22,920 nt of DNA from an uncultured Lachnospiraceae bacterium (GCA_937965795.1 CALCMD010000060.1:1-22920); one strand, 5' to 3'; counted from the stretch's first letter, positions 1 to 8,242 are shown. Made by a program: numbers and translations. The notes: generated by a model from the letters alone, not told the origin.

Positions 1-60
<60 letters not shown>

Positions 61-274
61 CGTAACTCTGTCCTTTTGTAATTCTTTTACGCAAAATCCA
101 ATACCGATAATAAAACCGTTGACTATAGGTGCAGTATGCCCTGACAGCCAGCGGTTTTTTGCTGCTTAAAAAGAAGCAGCATGAGAGGTACAGCAGATGC
201 GAGTAATACGGCAGGTGCAGCAAGTACGGCGGGAAGTCCTGAAAAGTATACAATACAGCAAGGGAGGGCAATAC
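61..274. other. leader region upstream of the secreted protein gene
   Basis: No convincing gene is seen. A TTGACT hexamer at 119-124 could be a -35 element, but no good -10 lies at the right distance. A perfect 7-bp hairpin (GCTGCTT 161-167 with AAGCAGC 174-180) lies in the probable 5' leader; its T-run is on the wrong side for a plus-strand terminator. The stretch 181-260 can be read as an Ala/Gly/Ser/Thr-rich peptide but has no ribosome binding site. Confidence 0.4.
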
Positions 275-934
275 ATGAAGGGCAACACAATGAGAAGCGA
301 TGCAATGAGGAAATTCAGAAAAACCACAGCCTTGTTGACAGCGGCGGCTATGTGCGCCAGTATGACGAATGTGGCGTCGGTGGCGGCGGAAACGATTAAT
401 GAAAACCAGGGGACAGCATCACAAGCCGTCAGGGGCACTTACGTTGAAGGAACGGCAGGTACTGTCTACCGTGTGGATATTGTGTGGGATTCCCTTGACT
501 TCACGTACAAAGCCGGTGAATCAAGAATATGGGACCCGGACACACATACATACACAACTGATTCATCAACGGGATGGTTTAATGCGAATGGGGATCAATC
601 ATCCACGATCACTGTGACGAACCACTCCAATACAGCGATTGATGCGACGGTTGGATTCAAACGGGCATCAGATGAGTTTTATCAGGTTATGTCGGTTTAT
701 ATGTATAATGATAGTATTTGGCATGAAGATAAAGGATTTACATCTGGTGATATGTATGATGTGGCGGCGGCCTTGTCGCTTGCGGATGCGTCTGTAGAAT
801 CCGAAGGTAATCCGGATGCCGCGCCTTCTGCTTATGTTGAGTTTGGTATGTATAGTTATGGTCTGGGTACTGTGCCGGATTTCGGTACTAATGCCCAGAT
901 CGGTACGGTCACAGTCACAATCAATGAAGGGTGA
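275..934 (+). CDS. small secreted protein of unknown function
   Basis: The product is 219 residues. I chose the ATG at 275 because AGGGAGG (261-267) sits 7 nt upstream; an in-frame ATG at 197 has no such site. The N-terminus is a Sec signal peptide: a basic stretch with MRKFRKTT, an Ala-rich hydrophobic core and a likely signal peptidase I site after VASVAA. The mature part is rich in Thr, Ser, Asp, Gly and aromatic residues and reads as a beta-sandwich, with the segment TVTNHSNTAIDATVGF typical of Ig-like surface proteins. There is no LPXTG motif, no lipobox and no C-terminal membrane anchor, so it is probably released or held non-covalently. Similar small exported proteins occur in Lachnospiraceae, but I do not recognise a named family. 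It stands alone and is followed by a terminator-like hairpin. Confidence 0.8.
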   Translation: MKGNTMRSDAMRKFRKTTALLTAAAMCASMTNVASVAAETINENQGTASQAVRGTYVEGTAGTVYRVDIVWDSLDFTYKAGESRIWDPDTHTYTTDSSTGWFNANGDQSSTITVTNHSNTAIDATVGFKRASDEFYQVMSVYMYNDSIWHEDKGFTSGDMYDVAAALSLADASVESEGNPDAAPSAYVEFGMYSYGLGTVPDFGTNAQIGTVTVTINEG

Positions 935-976
935 GGCAGAATAGACTCAGCCAGTGTTAAAAATTACAGAATATCC

Positions 977-1046
977 AGCCCACCAGGCAGGTAATCCGCC
1001 TGTGTTATTGAACACAGTTGGAACGGTTACCGGGTGGGCTATTTTT
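977..1046 (+). terminator. branched Rho-independent terminator (cloverleaf-like)
   Basis: An 8-bp closing stem, AGCCCACC (977-984) with GGTGGGCT (1033-1040), is followed by ATTTTTC. Inside it are further hairpins: 985-1001 (AGGC-A-GG / CC-GCCT), 1000-1017 (CTGTGTT / AACACAG, sharing two or three bases with the previous one) and a small CGG/CCG hairpin at 1024-1032. It lies about 40 nt downstream of the secreted protein gene. Confidence 0.7.
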
Positions 1047-1182
1047 CATAACCAGTTCACCGCAGATACTCCAGATAGTAGCAATTTAATAAATCTGAAA
1101 CATTTCTCAAACAAAACATGAATAAAAGCGGGGTATAGTGGCAGCAAAGAATCGGTAGATTTTCCGTTATGTGAGGTGTAAA

Positions 1183-2148
1183 ATGGATTTACAGAAGATT
1201 TTTAAATCCATAAAAAAACGGTGTATTTTACCGCTAATCCCAACCCTGCTGATTGCCGTTCCGTCTTTTCTGCTTTTAATATGGGTGTTTGCAGACCTTT
1301 CTGTGCCGCAGTCTATTTGTTATGCTGCTTATGTCCTGTCCAGTTATGCGCTTATCATTACCTGTACGGGCGTTTTCCGGCTGACGAAGTGGTTTCGTTC
1401 TGAGATGGAAGAGAATTACCTTGTAAAGAAACTGAAAGGGATTTCTTTTGTGGAACGGTATGTGAAGGAATCTGCGTTCCGGGCGGAGATTTCTTTATAT
1501 CCGGGATTGTTTATCAACCTGCTTTACGCAGGCTTGAAGCTGTTTTCCGGAATCTGTTACCGCTCTGTCTGGTTCGGGACACTGGCGGTTTATTATATTC
1601 TTCTGGCGGTGATGCGTTTTTCGCTGCTCCATCATGTGAGAACGAAGGAAGCAGGGGAAGAAAACCGGATCCGGGAATTATACAGATGCCGGATGTGCGG
1701 CATTGTTCTGATGATCCTTGATTGGGCGCTGGCCGGAATGACGATTCTTGTAGTCCGGAAAAACAGCGGCTTTACCTATCCGGGAATGCTGATCTATCTG
1801 ATGGCAATGTATACCTTTTATGCAGTCATTACGGCAGTCCGGAATGTGATCAGGTTCCGGAAATACGGCAGTCCTGTTCTTTCGGCGGCAAAGGTCATTA
1901 ACCTGACGGCTGCTCTTGTATCCATGCTTTCCCTGGAAACTGCCATGCTGACACAGTTCGGGGCGGCAGGGGATGCGGCTTTCCGCCAGCGCATGACAGC
2001 CCTGACAGGGACAGCCGTGTGTCTGATCGTTCTGGGAATGGCGGTCACGATAATTATCCGGACAACGGTACAGATAGGAAATATAAAAAACGGGAATAAA
2101 AAACGGGAGGTAAGAGAACGTGGTAAAGATTCTTGTAGTGGAGGATGA
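1183..2148 (+). CDS. polytopic membrane protein of a two-component operon
   Basis: The product is about 321 residues from the ATG at 1183, which follows GTGAGGTG; a GTG at 1171 would add four residues but lies inside that ribosome binding site. After a short basic N-terminus (KSIKKRC), roughly seven hydrophobic stretches alternate with short loops, and the tail is hydrophilic and basic (KNGNKKREVRERGKDSC). No catalytic motif or ABC-type signature is visible. Its last 29 nt overlap the start of the response regulator, so the two are translationally coupled. In similar operons such membrane proteins may act as sensor partners or as part of the response; that is inference from context. A TATAGT at 1134-1139 may be the -10 of the operon. 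Confidence 0.75.
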   Translation: MDLQKIFKSIKKRCILPLIPTLLIAVPSFLLLIWVFADLSVPQSICYAAYVLSSYALIITCTGVFRLTKWFRSEMEENYLVKKLKGISFVERYVKESAFRAEISLYPGLFINLLYAGLKLFSGICYRSVWFGTLAVYYILLAVMRFSLLHHVRTKEAGEENRIRELYRCRMCGIVLMILDWALAGMTILVVRKNSGFTYPGMLIYLMAMYTFYAVITAVRNVIRFRKYGSPVLSAAKVINLTAALVSMLSLETAMLTQFGAAGDAAFRQRMTALTGTAVCLIVLGMAVTIIIRTTVQIGNIKNGNKKREVRERGKDSCSGG

Positions 2149-2791
2149 CGTAAAATTAAACCAGACGGTATGTACCTACTTAAGCGACAGCGGTTTTCAG
2201 GTAAAAGGATGTCTGGGTGCAAGAGACGCTTATGACGAAATGTACAATAATCTGTATGACCTGATTATTTCTGATATTATGATGCCGGAAATTGACGGGT
2301 TTGAATTTGCGGAGACGGTCCGGAAGGTAAACCGCCATATCCCGATCCTGTTTATGTCGGCAAAGGACGATCTGCCTTCCAAACAGAAGGGGTTCCAGCT
2401 TGGGATCGATGATTATATGGTAAAGCCGCTGGAGCTGGATGAGCTTCTCCTGCGTGTCCGGGCGCTTCTGCGCAGGGCGAATATTGAAACACACCGAAGG
2501 CTGGAGGTGGGAAATCTGGAGCTGGACGGGGATGCGATGACGGCGGTTGTAAGCGGGGAAGAAATTCCCGTGACGACCAGGGAATTTAACATTCTTTATA
2601 AACTGCTTTCTTATCCAAACAAAACATTTTCACGGGCGCAGCTTATGGATGAGTTCTGGGGCGTGGACAGCGATACCAGCCTGCGGGCGGTGGACGTGTA
2701 TATTACAAAGCTCCGGGACAAATTCTCCGGCTGCGACGGGTTTGAAATTAAAACAGTCCGTGGACTGGGATATAAGGCGGTGCTGAAATGA
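2120..2791 (+). CDS. OmpR/PhoB-family response regulator
   Basis: The product is 223 residues, the usual length. The receiver domain (1-115) has the acidic pair Asp9-Asp10, the phospho-acceptor Asp52 in LIISDIMMPEIDG, Ser80 and Lys102. The C-terminal winged helix (about 125-222) carries the typical VDVYITKLRDKF and VRGLGYK segments. The start is GTG at 2120, with GGGAGG (2105-2110) 9 nt upstream. It overlaps the upstream membrane protein by 29 nt and the kinase downstream by 4 nt (ATGA). It is a DNA-binding transcription factor phosphorylated by the adjacent kinase; targets cannot be read from the sequence, but the operon itself is a likely one. Confidence 0.95.
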   Translation: MVKILVVEDDVKLNQTVCTYLSDSGFQVKGCLGARDAYDEMYNNLYDLIISDIMMPEIDGFEFAETVRKVNRHIPILFMSAKDDLPSKQKGFQLGIDDYMVKPLELDELLLRVRALLRRANIETHRRLEVGNLELDGDAMTAVVSGEEIPVTTREFNILYKLLSYPNKTFSRAQLMDEFWGVDSDTSLRAVDVYITKLRDKFSGCDGFEIKTVRGLGYKAVLK

Positions 2792-3894
2792 CAGGGACAG
2801 GGGATAGAAGAAAAAGCGTGGAAAAAGTCCGCCAGTCCCGTTTCCCGGTATCTCTTTTTGCAGTGCTTTTTGTGATACTGCTTCTGATGTCCGGGGTGCA
2901 TATGGGGCTGGTTGTTCTGGGAGAGGAAGAAAATTTCAGCTGGTGGCTGCAGATACTCATACCATTAGTTTATTGGGCGCTGGTGGCAGGCGGCGTGACA
3001 CGCTATACCCGTTACCGGATGGAAAAGGCTTACGAAGTCCCGATGCAGACACTGGCGAAAGCTACCAGTCTTGTGGCCAACGGAGATTTTTCCGTCTACG
3101 TACCGACCATGAACACGCCGGACAAATGGGATTACCTGGATGTCATGATTATGGACTTCAATAAGATGGTAGAAGAATTGGGAAGCATGGAGACGATGAA
3201 AACAGACTTTTTTTCCGATGTGTCCCATGAATTCAAGACGCCGCTCTCTGTGATTTACACCAATGCACAGCTTCTGGAAAAAGAAGAGCTGCCAAAAGAA
3301 ACCCAGAGGGAATATACCCGGAACATTCTGCGGGCCTCCGAGCGCCTTGGAAATCTGATCACGAATATGCTGAAACTGAATAAGCTGGAAAAGCAGGTCA
3401 TCCAGCCGGTATCCCAAAGCTATGATCTGTGCAGGCAGCTCAGTGACTGTGCGCTGCAGTTTGAGAATCAATGGGAGGAAAAAAACATTGAATTTGAGGC
3501 AGAGCTGGAAGAGAGGGTAACGATCATGGCGGATGAAGGGCTGCTGGAACTGGTATGGACGAACCTTCTGTCCAATGCGGTAAAGTTTACATCGTCCGGA
3601 GGAACAATCACACTTTCACAGATTTCCGATGGGGAGAATGTCACGGTTTCCGTGGCGGATACCGGATGTGGTATGGATGAAGAGACAGTAAAGCATGTGT
3701 TTGACAAGTTTTATCAGGGAGATGCTTCCCATTCCACACAGGGGAACGGTCTGGGGCTTGCGCTGGTAAAAAGAATCCTGCAGTTGTCGGATGGAAGCAT
3801 TACTGTGGAAAGCACCGCAGGGAAAGGGTCGTTATTTACGGTAACCCTGCCGCTGCTTCCTGCGGACAGCAGAATGGAAACGGAGGAAAGATAA
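2788..3894 (+). CDS. sensor histidine kinase (HAMP, HisKA, HATPase_c)
   Basis: The product is 368 residues. Two membrane helices (about 19-44 and 53-70) flank a very short external loop, so this is an intramembrane-type sensor rather than one with a large extracellular domain. A HAMP-like linker (about 80-135) is followed by the HisKA helix with the phospho-acceptor His147 in FFSDVSHEFKTPL. The ATPase domain has the N box with Asn263 (NLLSNAVKF), G1 DTGCGM (291-296) and G2 GNGLGLAL (319-326). The start overlaps the regulator stop (ATGA). The short sensor loop suggests that signals may be received through a membrane partner such as the gene at 1183 or at 3894. A decayed copy of part of a kinase of this type lies at 21472-21532. 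Confidence 0.95.
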   Translation: MTGTGDRRKSVEKVRQSRFPVSLFAVLFVILLLMSGVHMGLVVLGEEENFSWWLQILIPLVYWALVAGGVTRYTRYRMEKAYEVPMQTLAKATSLVANGDFSVYVPTMNTPDKWDYLDVMIMDFNKMVEELGSMETMKTDFFSDVSHEFKTPLSVIYTNAQLLEKEELPKETQREYTRNILRASERLGNLITNMLKLNKLEKQVIQPVSQSYDLCRQLSDCALQFENQWEEKNIEFEAELEERVTIMADEGLLELVWTNLLSNAVKFTSSGGTITLSQISDGENVTVSVADTGCGMDEETVKHVFDKFYQGDASHSTQGNGLGLALVKRILQLSDGSITVESTAGKGSLFTVTLPLLPADSRMETEER

Positions 3895-4427
3895 TGCGGG
3901 AAAAAAAAGAATATATCGGTTATGAATATAAAGAGGTTACGGTTCCCAGGGAGCAGGCATCCATGTATGCAGACTGCTATGAGAACTTTGGATGGGAGAT
4001 GGAGGAAACAGTGCAGCCTTCGGAAAACATCCGCCCCGCCTCTCACAACGTCACGCTCCGCATGAAGCGGAACCGTAAGATTGTAAATAAGATGGAACTG
4101 ACAAGGCTGCAGAGAAATTTTGAAGCCTGTACCCATGAAATCGAAGTGATGGAAGAGGCGAAAACCCGGATGCCAACGGTGTGGGCGCTGGTAACAGGAA
4201 TCATCGGGACGGCGTTCATGGCGGGTTCCACCTTTGCGGTCGTCCATACGCCGCCGATTATCTGGCTGTGCATCCTCCTTGCCATACCGGCATTTATCGG
4301 ATGGATCCTTCCTTATTTTCTGTACCGGCGGCTGGTGGAGAAGAAAAAAGAGAAGTATGAGCCGATGATTGAAGAAAAACTGGAGGAAATCTACCAGATC
4401 TGTGAAAAGGGGCACGCCCTTTTATAA
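3894..4427 (+). CDS. membrane protein coupled to a two-component system
   Basis: The product is 177 residues. The ATG overlaps the kinase stop by one base (TAATG), with GGAGGAAAG just upstream. The first 100 residues are soluble and charged (YEYKEVTVPREQ near the start, a basic helix KRNRKIVNKMELTRLQRNFE in the middle). Two membrane helices follow (about 102-121 and 124-144), then a cytosolic amphipathic tail (EKKKEKYEPMIEEKLEEIY). The end, CEKGHALL, matches my recollection of related Lachnospiraceae proteins, so I take the gene as intact. Function is unknown. It is probably an accessory or output protein of this signalling operon. A hairpin overlapping its last codons may end the transcript. 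Confidence 0.75.
   Translation: MREKKEYIGYEYKEVTVPREQASMYADCYENFGWEMEETVQPSENIRPASHNVTLRMKRNRKIVNKMELTRLQRNFEACTHEIEVMEEAKTRMPTVWALVTGIIGTAFMAGSTFAVVHTPPIIWLCILLAIPAFIGWILPYFLYRRLVEKKKEKYEPMIEEKLEEIYQICEKGHALL
4405..4427. terminator. small symmetric hairpin, possible bidirectional terminator
   Basis: AAAAGGG (4405-4411) pairs perfectly with CCCTTTT (4417-4423) around a 5-nt loop. It has an A-run on one side and a T-run on the other, so it could end transcripts from both strands. It overlaps the last codons of the membrane protein gene and lies just past the converging AraC gene. Confidence 0.45.
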
Positions 4428-4469
4428 AGAAATTGTGCGGGAGCTGTTCATTTATGGAATGGCTCTTAC

Positions 4470-5312
4470 TTATATGCCGATAGGAAAAGGGGCGATGCCG
4501 GAGCTGATGGCTATGTCAGCGATGCTGCTATTTGAACCAAGCAGCGTGGAAAGGCTTTTCCGCAGCCTGAGCTTCGTGGTATAAGTAATAGGGGTATCGC
4601 GTAGATACTTTTTAAAGAGCAGGGAACATTTACTTTTGCAGCAGGCGCCGGACAGGGCGATATCTGCCAGAGTGATGTGCTCCATGTAGTGTTCCTCTAT
4701 GTAGGCCATCATGTTTCGGAGGGAAGACAGGTCGGGAGATTCCGGTTTCCGTGTCTGGCTTCCAATATCGAGATTTTCATACAATATTTTCATGAGCATA
4801 AAATAATCTTCCATCAATTCAAAATAGGATAAAGGTTCTGTGGGGATTTTGCCAAAAGAATCATAAATCTCATCCAGTTTTTCCATGACGGACGCCATCC
4901 AGCCATTCCGGCTAAGATACAGGTAAGGGTATGCTGAATTTTCGGTGACAGGCTCAATATAGTTCTGGTAAAACCAATCGTTCACTTGCAATAATTCCGG
5001 GGAGAGCAGGATGCAGACAAATTCGCATTCGTTATGTTCCGCAGAAAAGCCATAGTGGAGCTGATAGCTGTTTACCATGATTCCGCTGCCTTTCTCCAGA
5101 TCGATCAGCCGGCCGTTTACATTATAGGTCATAGTTCCCTTTTTTATCAGAATAAACTCCAGATCCTTGTGCCAGTGGCTGACGGAAGAATAGTCCGGAT
5201 AGGAGGAAAGGAGTCCGTATACCACATAGGCGGGGAACAGAGGGTTATTATATGCAACCGTTTCAGAAGAATCTGAATTGAACACGGAGCAGTATTTTGT
5301 GTTGTTATACAT
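4470..5312 (-). CDS. AraC-family regulator, C-terminally truncated
   Basis: The product is 280 residues. The N-terminal part (about 35-110) is a cupin-type sensor domain (HWHKDLEFILIKKG, then GSGIMVNSYQLHYGF). The first AraC helix-turn-helix is present at about 213-250 (ITLADIALSGACCKSKCSLL) and so is the linker helix. The second begins with SSIADIAISSGI, then breaks off after IAPFPIGI and a stop. Roughly 25-30 residues are missing, including the second recognition helix and the usual F-K-x-x-x-G-x-x-P end. Neither other frame restores it. The start follows GAGGTGATC. It may still bind DNA weakly through one motif, or be a pseudogene. It is divergent from the acetyltransferase gene, its most likely target. 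Confidence 0.8.
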   Translation of the reverse strand: MYNNTKYCSVFNSDSSETVAYNNPLFPAYVVYGLLSSYPDYSSVSHWHKDLEFILIKKGTMTYNVNGRLIDLEKGSGIMVNSYQLHYGFSAEHNECEFVCILLSPELLQVNDWFYQNYIEPVTENSAYPYLYLSRNGWMASVMEKLDEIYDSFGKIPTEPLSYFELMEDYFMLMKILYENLDIGSQTRKPESPDLSSLRNMMAYIEEHYMEHITLADIALSGACCKSKCSLLFKKYLRDTPITYTTKLRLRKSLSTLLGSNSSIADIAISSGIAPFPIGI

Positions 5313-5370
5313 AAGATCACCTCATAAATGGGAAATTGTTATATAAAAACGGAGAATGTTGAATGATTTT

Positions 5371-5399
5371 ATTATAAAAACATGATATTGTAAAATAAA
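5371..5399 (-). promoter_or_regulatory. candidate promoter of the AraC gene
   Basis: On the minus strand a perfect TATAAT (plus-strand 5371-5376) lies 17 nt from TTTATT (5394-5399), a 3-of-6 match to the -35 consensus. It is about 60 nt upstream of the AraC start. The 195-nt divergent region is AT-rich and holds no gene. Confidence 0.4.
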
Positions 5400-5507
5400 A
5401 GATATCAGGCGGCTGTTTCGTTTCTGTTTTTTCTTGCGGGAATATTATTTTAAAGACAGGCGGTTCGACAACCAGCCTGAAAATTAATGTATGGAGGATT
5501 AGTGAAA

Positions 5508-6143
5508 ATGGATATGACAAACAGACAGCGCCGGGATGCAGGCCTGGCTTATATTTCGGATGATACGGTCTTTGAGGAACAGCTTGTATGCAGGAAAATC
5601 CTGCAGAAACTGAATTTTATGGATCGGTCGGATTTTGCAGGGATTAAGGAAACCGTGAAGGAGCTTTTCGGGAAATCTGAGGACGCTTTTGTGAACCCGC
5701 CGTTCTACTGCGATTATGGAAAACATATCGAGGTGGGAAAGAATTTCTTTGCAAATTATAACTGTACGCTTTTAGACGTGGCAAAGATCAGGATAGGCGA
5801 TAACTGTCAGATGGCCCCCAATGTGGCAATCTACACGGCGGGGCATCCCATTCATCCGGTCAGCCGCAATTCGGCATATGAGTATGGCAAGGAAGTGACG
5901 GTAGGGGATAACGTATGGTTCGGGGGAAATACAGTGGTATGCCCCGGCGTACACATAGGAGACAACGTGGTGATCGGCGCCGGCAGCGTGGTGACAAGGG
6001 ACATCCCGGACTGGTGTATCGCGGCAGGTAATCCATGCAGAGTTATTCGTAAGATTACGGAAGAGGACAGAAGGAAACTGTTTCATGACGAGGAGATAGA
6101 CGGGGAGGCATGGCAGGATATCCTGGAGCGGATGGAATTTTAG
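5508..6143 (+). CDS. maa: maltose/galactoside-type O-acetyltransferase
   Basis: The product is 211 residues from the ATG at 5508, chosen because GGAGGA (5493-5498) lies 9 nt upstream; an in-frame ATG at 5487 precedes that site. The N-terminal Mac domain (about 1-55) is followed by a left-handed beta-helix of hexapeptide repeats (KIRIGDNCQMAPNVAIYTAGH, split here by the family's loop, then EVTVGDNVWFGGNTVVCPGV and HIGDNVVIGAGSVV). The likely catalytic His113 is in YTAGHPIHP. Family members form trimers in the cytosol and move acetyl from acetyl-CoA to a sugar hydroxyl. The exact sugar cannot be told from sequence. It is divergent from the truncated AraC gene and ends in a strong hairpin. Confidence 0.9.
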   Translation: MDMTNRQRRDAGLAYISDDTVFEEQLVCRKILQKLNFMDRSDFAGIKETVKELFGKSEDAFVNPPFYCDYGKHIEVGKNFFANYNCTLLDVAKIRIGDNCQMAPNVAIYTAGHPIHPVSRNSAYEYGKEVTVGDNVWFGGNTVVCPGVHIGDNVVIGAGSVVTRDIPDWCIAAGNPCRVIRKITEEDRRKLFHDEEIDGEAWQDILERMEF

Positions 6144-6225
6144 ACCGAGAGGGCGGCAGGAATTCCTGGGGTACCAGTGATAAGAAAACGACAGAGGATC
6201 AGCTTACCAATTAATTTCTGACGAT

Positions 6226-6265
6226 ACAGCCAGTCCGTATATTCTTTCGGGCTGGCTGTTCTTTC
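6226..6265 (+). terminator. Rho-independent terminator of the acetyltransferase gene
   Basis: ACAGCCAGTCC (6226-6236) pairs with GGGCTGGCTGT (6249-6259), with one G-T pair and a 12-nt loop, followed by TCTTTC. It also lies just past the end of the converging demethylase gene and may serve both. Confidence 0.75.
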
Positions 6266-6267
6266 GG

Positions 6268-7644
6268 TTATTTATTGTATCTTGGAATCGTCTCTACGTC
6301 GAGTTTATTGTTTGGGTTTTCGTTAAAATACGGGAAACGTGCAACGGTAGCCCGGATCTTGATCTGTTTTGTCCCCGGTTCGCCCCAGAGAACGTATACT
6401 TCGGTTCCTTCTTTGCAGAAGGCGAGATCTAGCTGACACTGAGACACCATTTCATGATAGTATAAACTCATCATGCGGCCGCTGCTGACACCGATCATAT
6501 TTCCATCTGCATCGAGCACCTTATCCTGGTGGATGGCTACACGGTAGTCTTTTGCAAGATCGTTTGGCTCGTCGATCGGGCAATACGGGTCATCGGTAAA
6601 TTGGGAAGCATGGACCTTCAGGATATCTTCCGGATTCCATACAAGAGAAACCATATCGCGTTTCTGATTTTCTTTTATTTGTTCAAGAGCCTCCCGCCCC
6701 ACGAAATCATGGTCAAATTTAACACAGAAGCCCCAGCCGAGAGAATACGGGTCGGTGTAGCCGCTTGCTTCTTTTCCGATACTTCCGCTGACATTTCCGG
6801 TATTGTCCGGGAAACCGGGGATGTCACAGGTAAAGTGATAGGAGGTCTGGGGGTATCCGCAAATGGTGTGTTCCATCATGTAGGTGTGCCATCCGAGACG
6901 GCGAATGCCAAATTCTTCTCCGGCACGGTAAATCAGGTCATATAATTCATAGGCATCTTCGGTGTCGCCATGCAGCTCGTAGGCCAGCGTCCCGGCCATA
7001 CCCATTCTGGCGATGCGCACTTCTTTTCCATTGATGGTGGTATGACGGAATCTCATGAATTTAATATCGTGAAGATCTTCTCCGGTAACCTTCTCCAGCA
7101 ATTCCAGACTTCTCGGCCCGCCGATCTGGAACAGGAATTTCTTACCGGTCAGGTCAATGCACTGCATATCATACTCAGAAGCTTCTGCCTGATAATAAGC
7201 GGCGAGGGACATCATAAAATATGTATCGTAACAATCTTCTGCTACTTTAAACATCATTCCGTGACAGGTAAGCTGTCCTTTTTCGTTACAGGTAAGCACG
7301 TGCTTTCCGGAACCTACCGGATATTTTGCAAAGCTGTTTGTGCAGTGTTTCTGGAGGAATTTTAAAGCGTCCGGTCCCTGGAAACGGAAATAGGGGGAGC
7401 AGCTTAAGCCTGCGTGGATGTATACAGATTTTTCCCAGGAGAGCTGCTCATCTCTCCAGCCGGTATATTCATAAGGCTGAACGTAAGGGGTAAAGAAGTT
7501 GTAAAACAGATGTTTTACATCCGCGTAAGGCGGTTCAAAAGGCGAATAGGAAATTTCTGAATTCTGCGGCATGGGAGCCATGACACAGCTATCCGTATAT
7601 TTCTGATCGTTTTCAATGGGTTTCATAACATAATTTGCTGTCAT
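6268..7644 (-). CDS. LigM/GcvT-family tetrahydrofolate-dependent demethylase
   Basis: The product is 458 residues, close to the length of vanillate/3-O-methylgallate O-demethylase LigM (about 470) and longer than glycine-cleavage T protein (about 365). The GcvT folate-binding fold is visible: the segment YTGWRDEQLSWEKSVYIH (60-77) resembles the LigM N-terminus, RMGMAGTLAYELHG (213-226) is the folate-site loop, LGWGFCVKFDHDFVGREAL (302-320) is the usual inter-domain motif, and SSGRMMSLYYHE (387-398) is in the C-terminal barrel. Such enzymes pass a methyl group from an O-, N- or S-methyl substrate directly to tetrahydrofolate, without corrinoid. GGAGG lies 7 nt before the ATG. It follows the RhaM-like gene by 68 nt in one transcript. 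The substrate is unknown; aryl methyl ethers are one option, sarcosine- or betaine-type compounds another. Confidence 0.85.
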   Translation of the reverse strand: MTANYVMKPIENDQKYTDSCVMAPMPQNSEISYSPFEPPYADVKHLFYNFFTPYVQPYEYTGWRDEQLSWEKSVYIHAGLSCSPYFRFQGPDALKFLQKHCTNSFAKYPVGSGKHVLTCNEKGQLTCHGMMFKVAEDCYDTYFMMSLAAYYQAEASEYDMQCIDLTGKKFLFQIGGPRSLELLEKVTGEDLHDIKFMRFRHTTINGKEVRIARMGMAGTLAYELHGDTEDAYELYDLIYRAGEEFGIRRLGWHTYMMEHTICGYPQTSYHFTCDIPGFPDNTGNVSGSIGKEASGYTDPYSLGWGFCVKFDHDFVGREALEQIKENQKRDMVSLVWNPEDILKVHASQFTDDPYCPIDEPNDLAKDYRVAIHQDKVLDADGNMIGVSSGRMMSLYYHEMVSQCQLDLAFCKEGTEVYVLWGEPGTKQIKIRATVARFPYFNENPNNKLDVETIPRYNK

Positions 7645-7712
7645 ATGATAGCCTCCTTATTGTGATTTTTTTGATATTGTTTGCGGAAAGTCCGCAGAAC
7701 ACACGTAAAAAA

Positions 7713-8183
7713 TTAGATATGAATGGATTCGCTCCAGTCATCCTCATCATAGGAAATATCGTATCCGGAAGATTCAGTCCCCATACGGCCGCTGAGCATC
7801 TCATGGTATTGCTCGGTCAGGGATAATTCCTCATCCCGGTCTTCCGGCATCGGACTTTCGGTCAGGATACTTCCCAGGCGTTTCACCGGCGCCCACCAGT
7901 TGGTGGTACCGCGCTCTTCCCTGGGGACATCTTTTCTGCGCTTTTTCACAAGAAGCGCATCAATTTCCGGGTATTTTGCAATAGCGTTCATATCTTCCTG
8001 AAACTTAGTACCCACATATTCAAACGTCATCATAATAAATTCGTTCAGTTTAAAGTAATATTGATTCCGGATACCATGAATCCAGAGAATCTGCTGTGTT
8101 TCAAGGCTTGGGTTCAGCCATTTCCGGAGATATTCATCCCGCTTTTCAGGGACAATGTAAATCATTTCTGCAACTCGCTTCAT
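7713..8183 (-). CDS. RhaM-like (L-rhamnose mutarotase fold) protein with acidic tail
   Basis: The product is 156 residues; RhaM itself is about 104. Residues 1-100 follow the RhaM pattern: MKRVAEMIYIVPEKRDEYLR, a HGIRNQYYFKLNE strand pair, MMTFEYVG, and a Trp-Trp pair (TTNWWAPV) near the end. The region that carries the catalytic His in RhaM (RHNPIWPEL in E. coli) here reads KWLNPSLETQ, with no His. The last 50 residues are a new acidic, probably disordered extension. Sugar mutarotation is therefore doubtful; a dimeric ferredoxin-like barrel acting on, or shuttling, the demethylase substrate is more in keeping with the context. AGGAGGAA precedes the ATG. It is first in a two-gene unit with the demethylase. 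Confidence 0.75.
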   Translation of the reverse strand: MKRVAEMIYIVPEKRDEYLRKWLNPSLETQQILWIHGIRNQYYFKLNEFIMMTFEYVGTKFQEDMNAIAKYPEIDALLVKKRRKDVPREERGTTNWWAPVKRLGSILTESPMPEDRDEELSLTEQYHEMLSGRMGTESSGYDISYDEDDWSESIHI

Positions 8184-8242
8184 GTTTCCTCCTTCTGAAA
8201 GACAAGCTTTCCTGTGTTTTTTGTTCGTTGATCGATAGATTT

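Noticed and set aside
181..399. 72-residue plus-strand frame rich in Ala, Gly, Ser and Thr
   Set aside because: It has no ribosome binding site and overlaps the better-supported secreted protein gene in another frame.
4369..4584. 71-residue plus-strand frame between the membrane protein and AraC genes
   Set aside because: It overlaps both real genes, lacks a ribosome binding site and reads as the complement of the AraC C-terminus.
7670..7700. 6-bp hairpin TGCGGA/TCCGCA between the RhaM-like and demethylase genes
   Set aside because: It is short and not followed by a T-run on the minus strand, so it is not a terminator; the two genes are still read as one operon.
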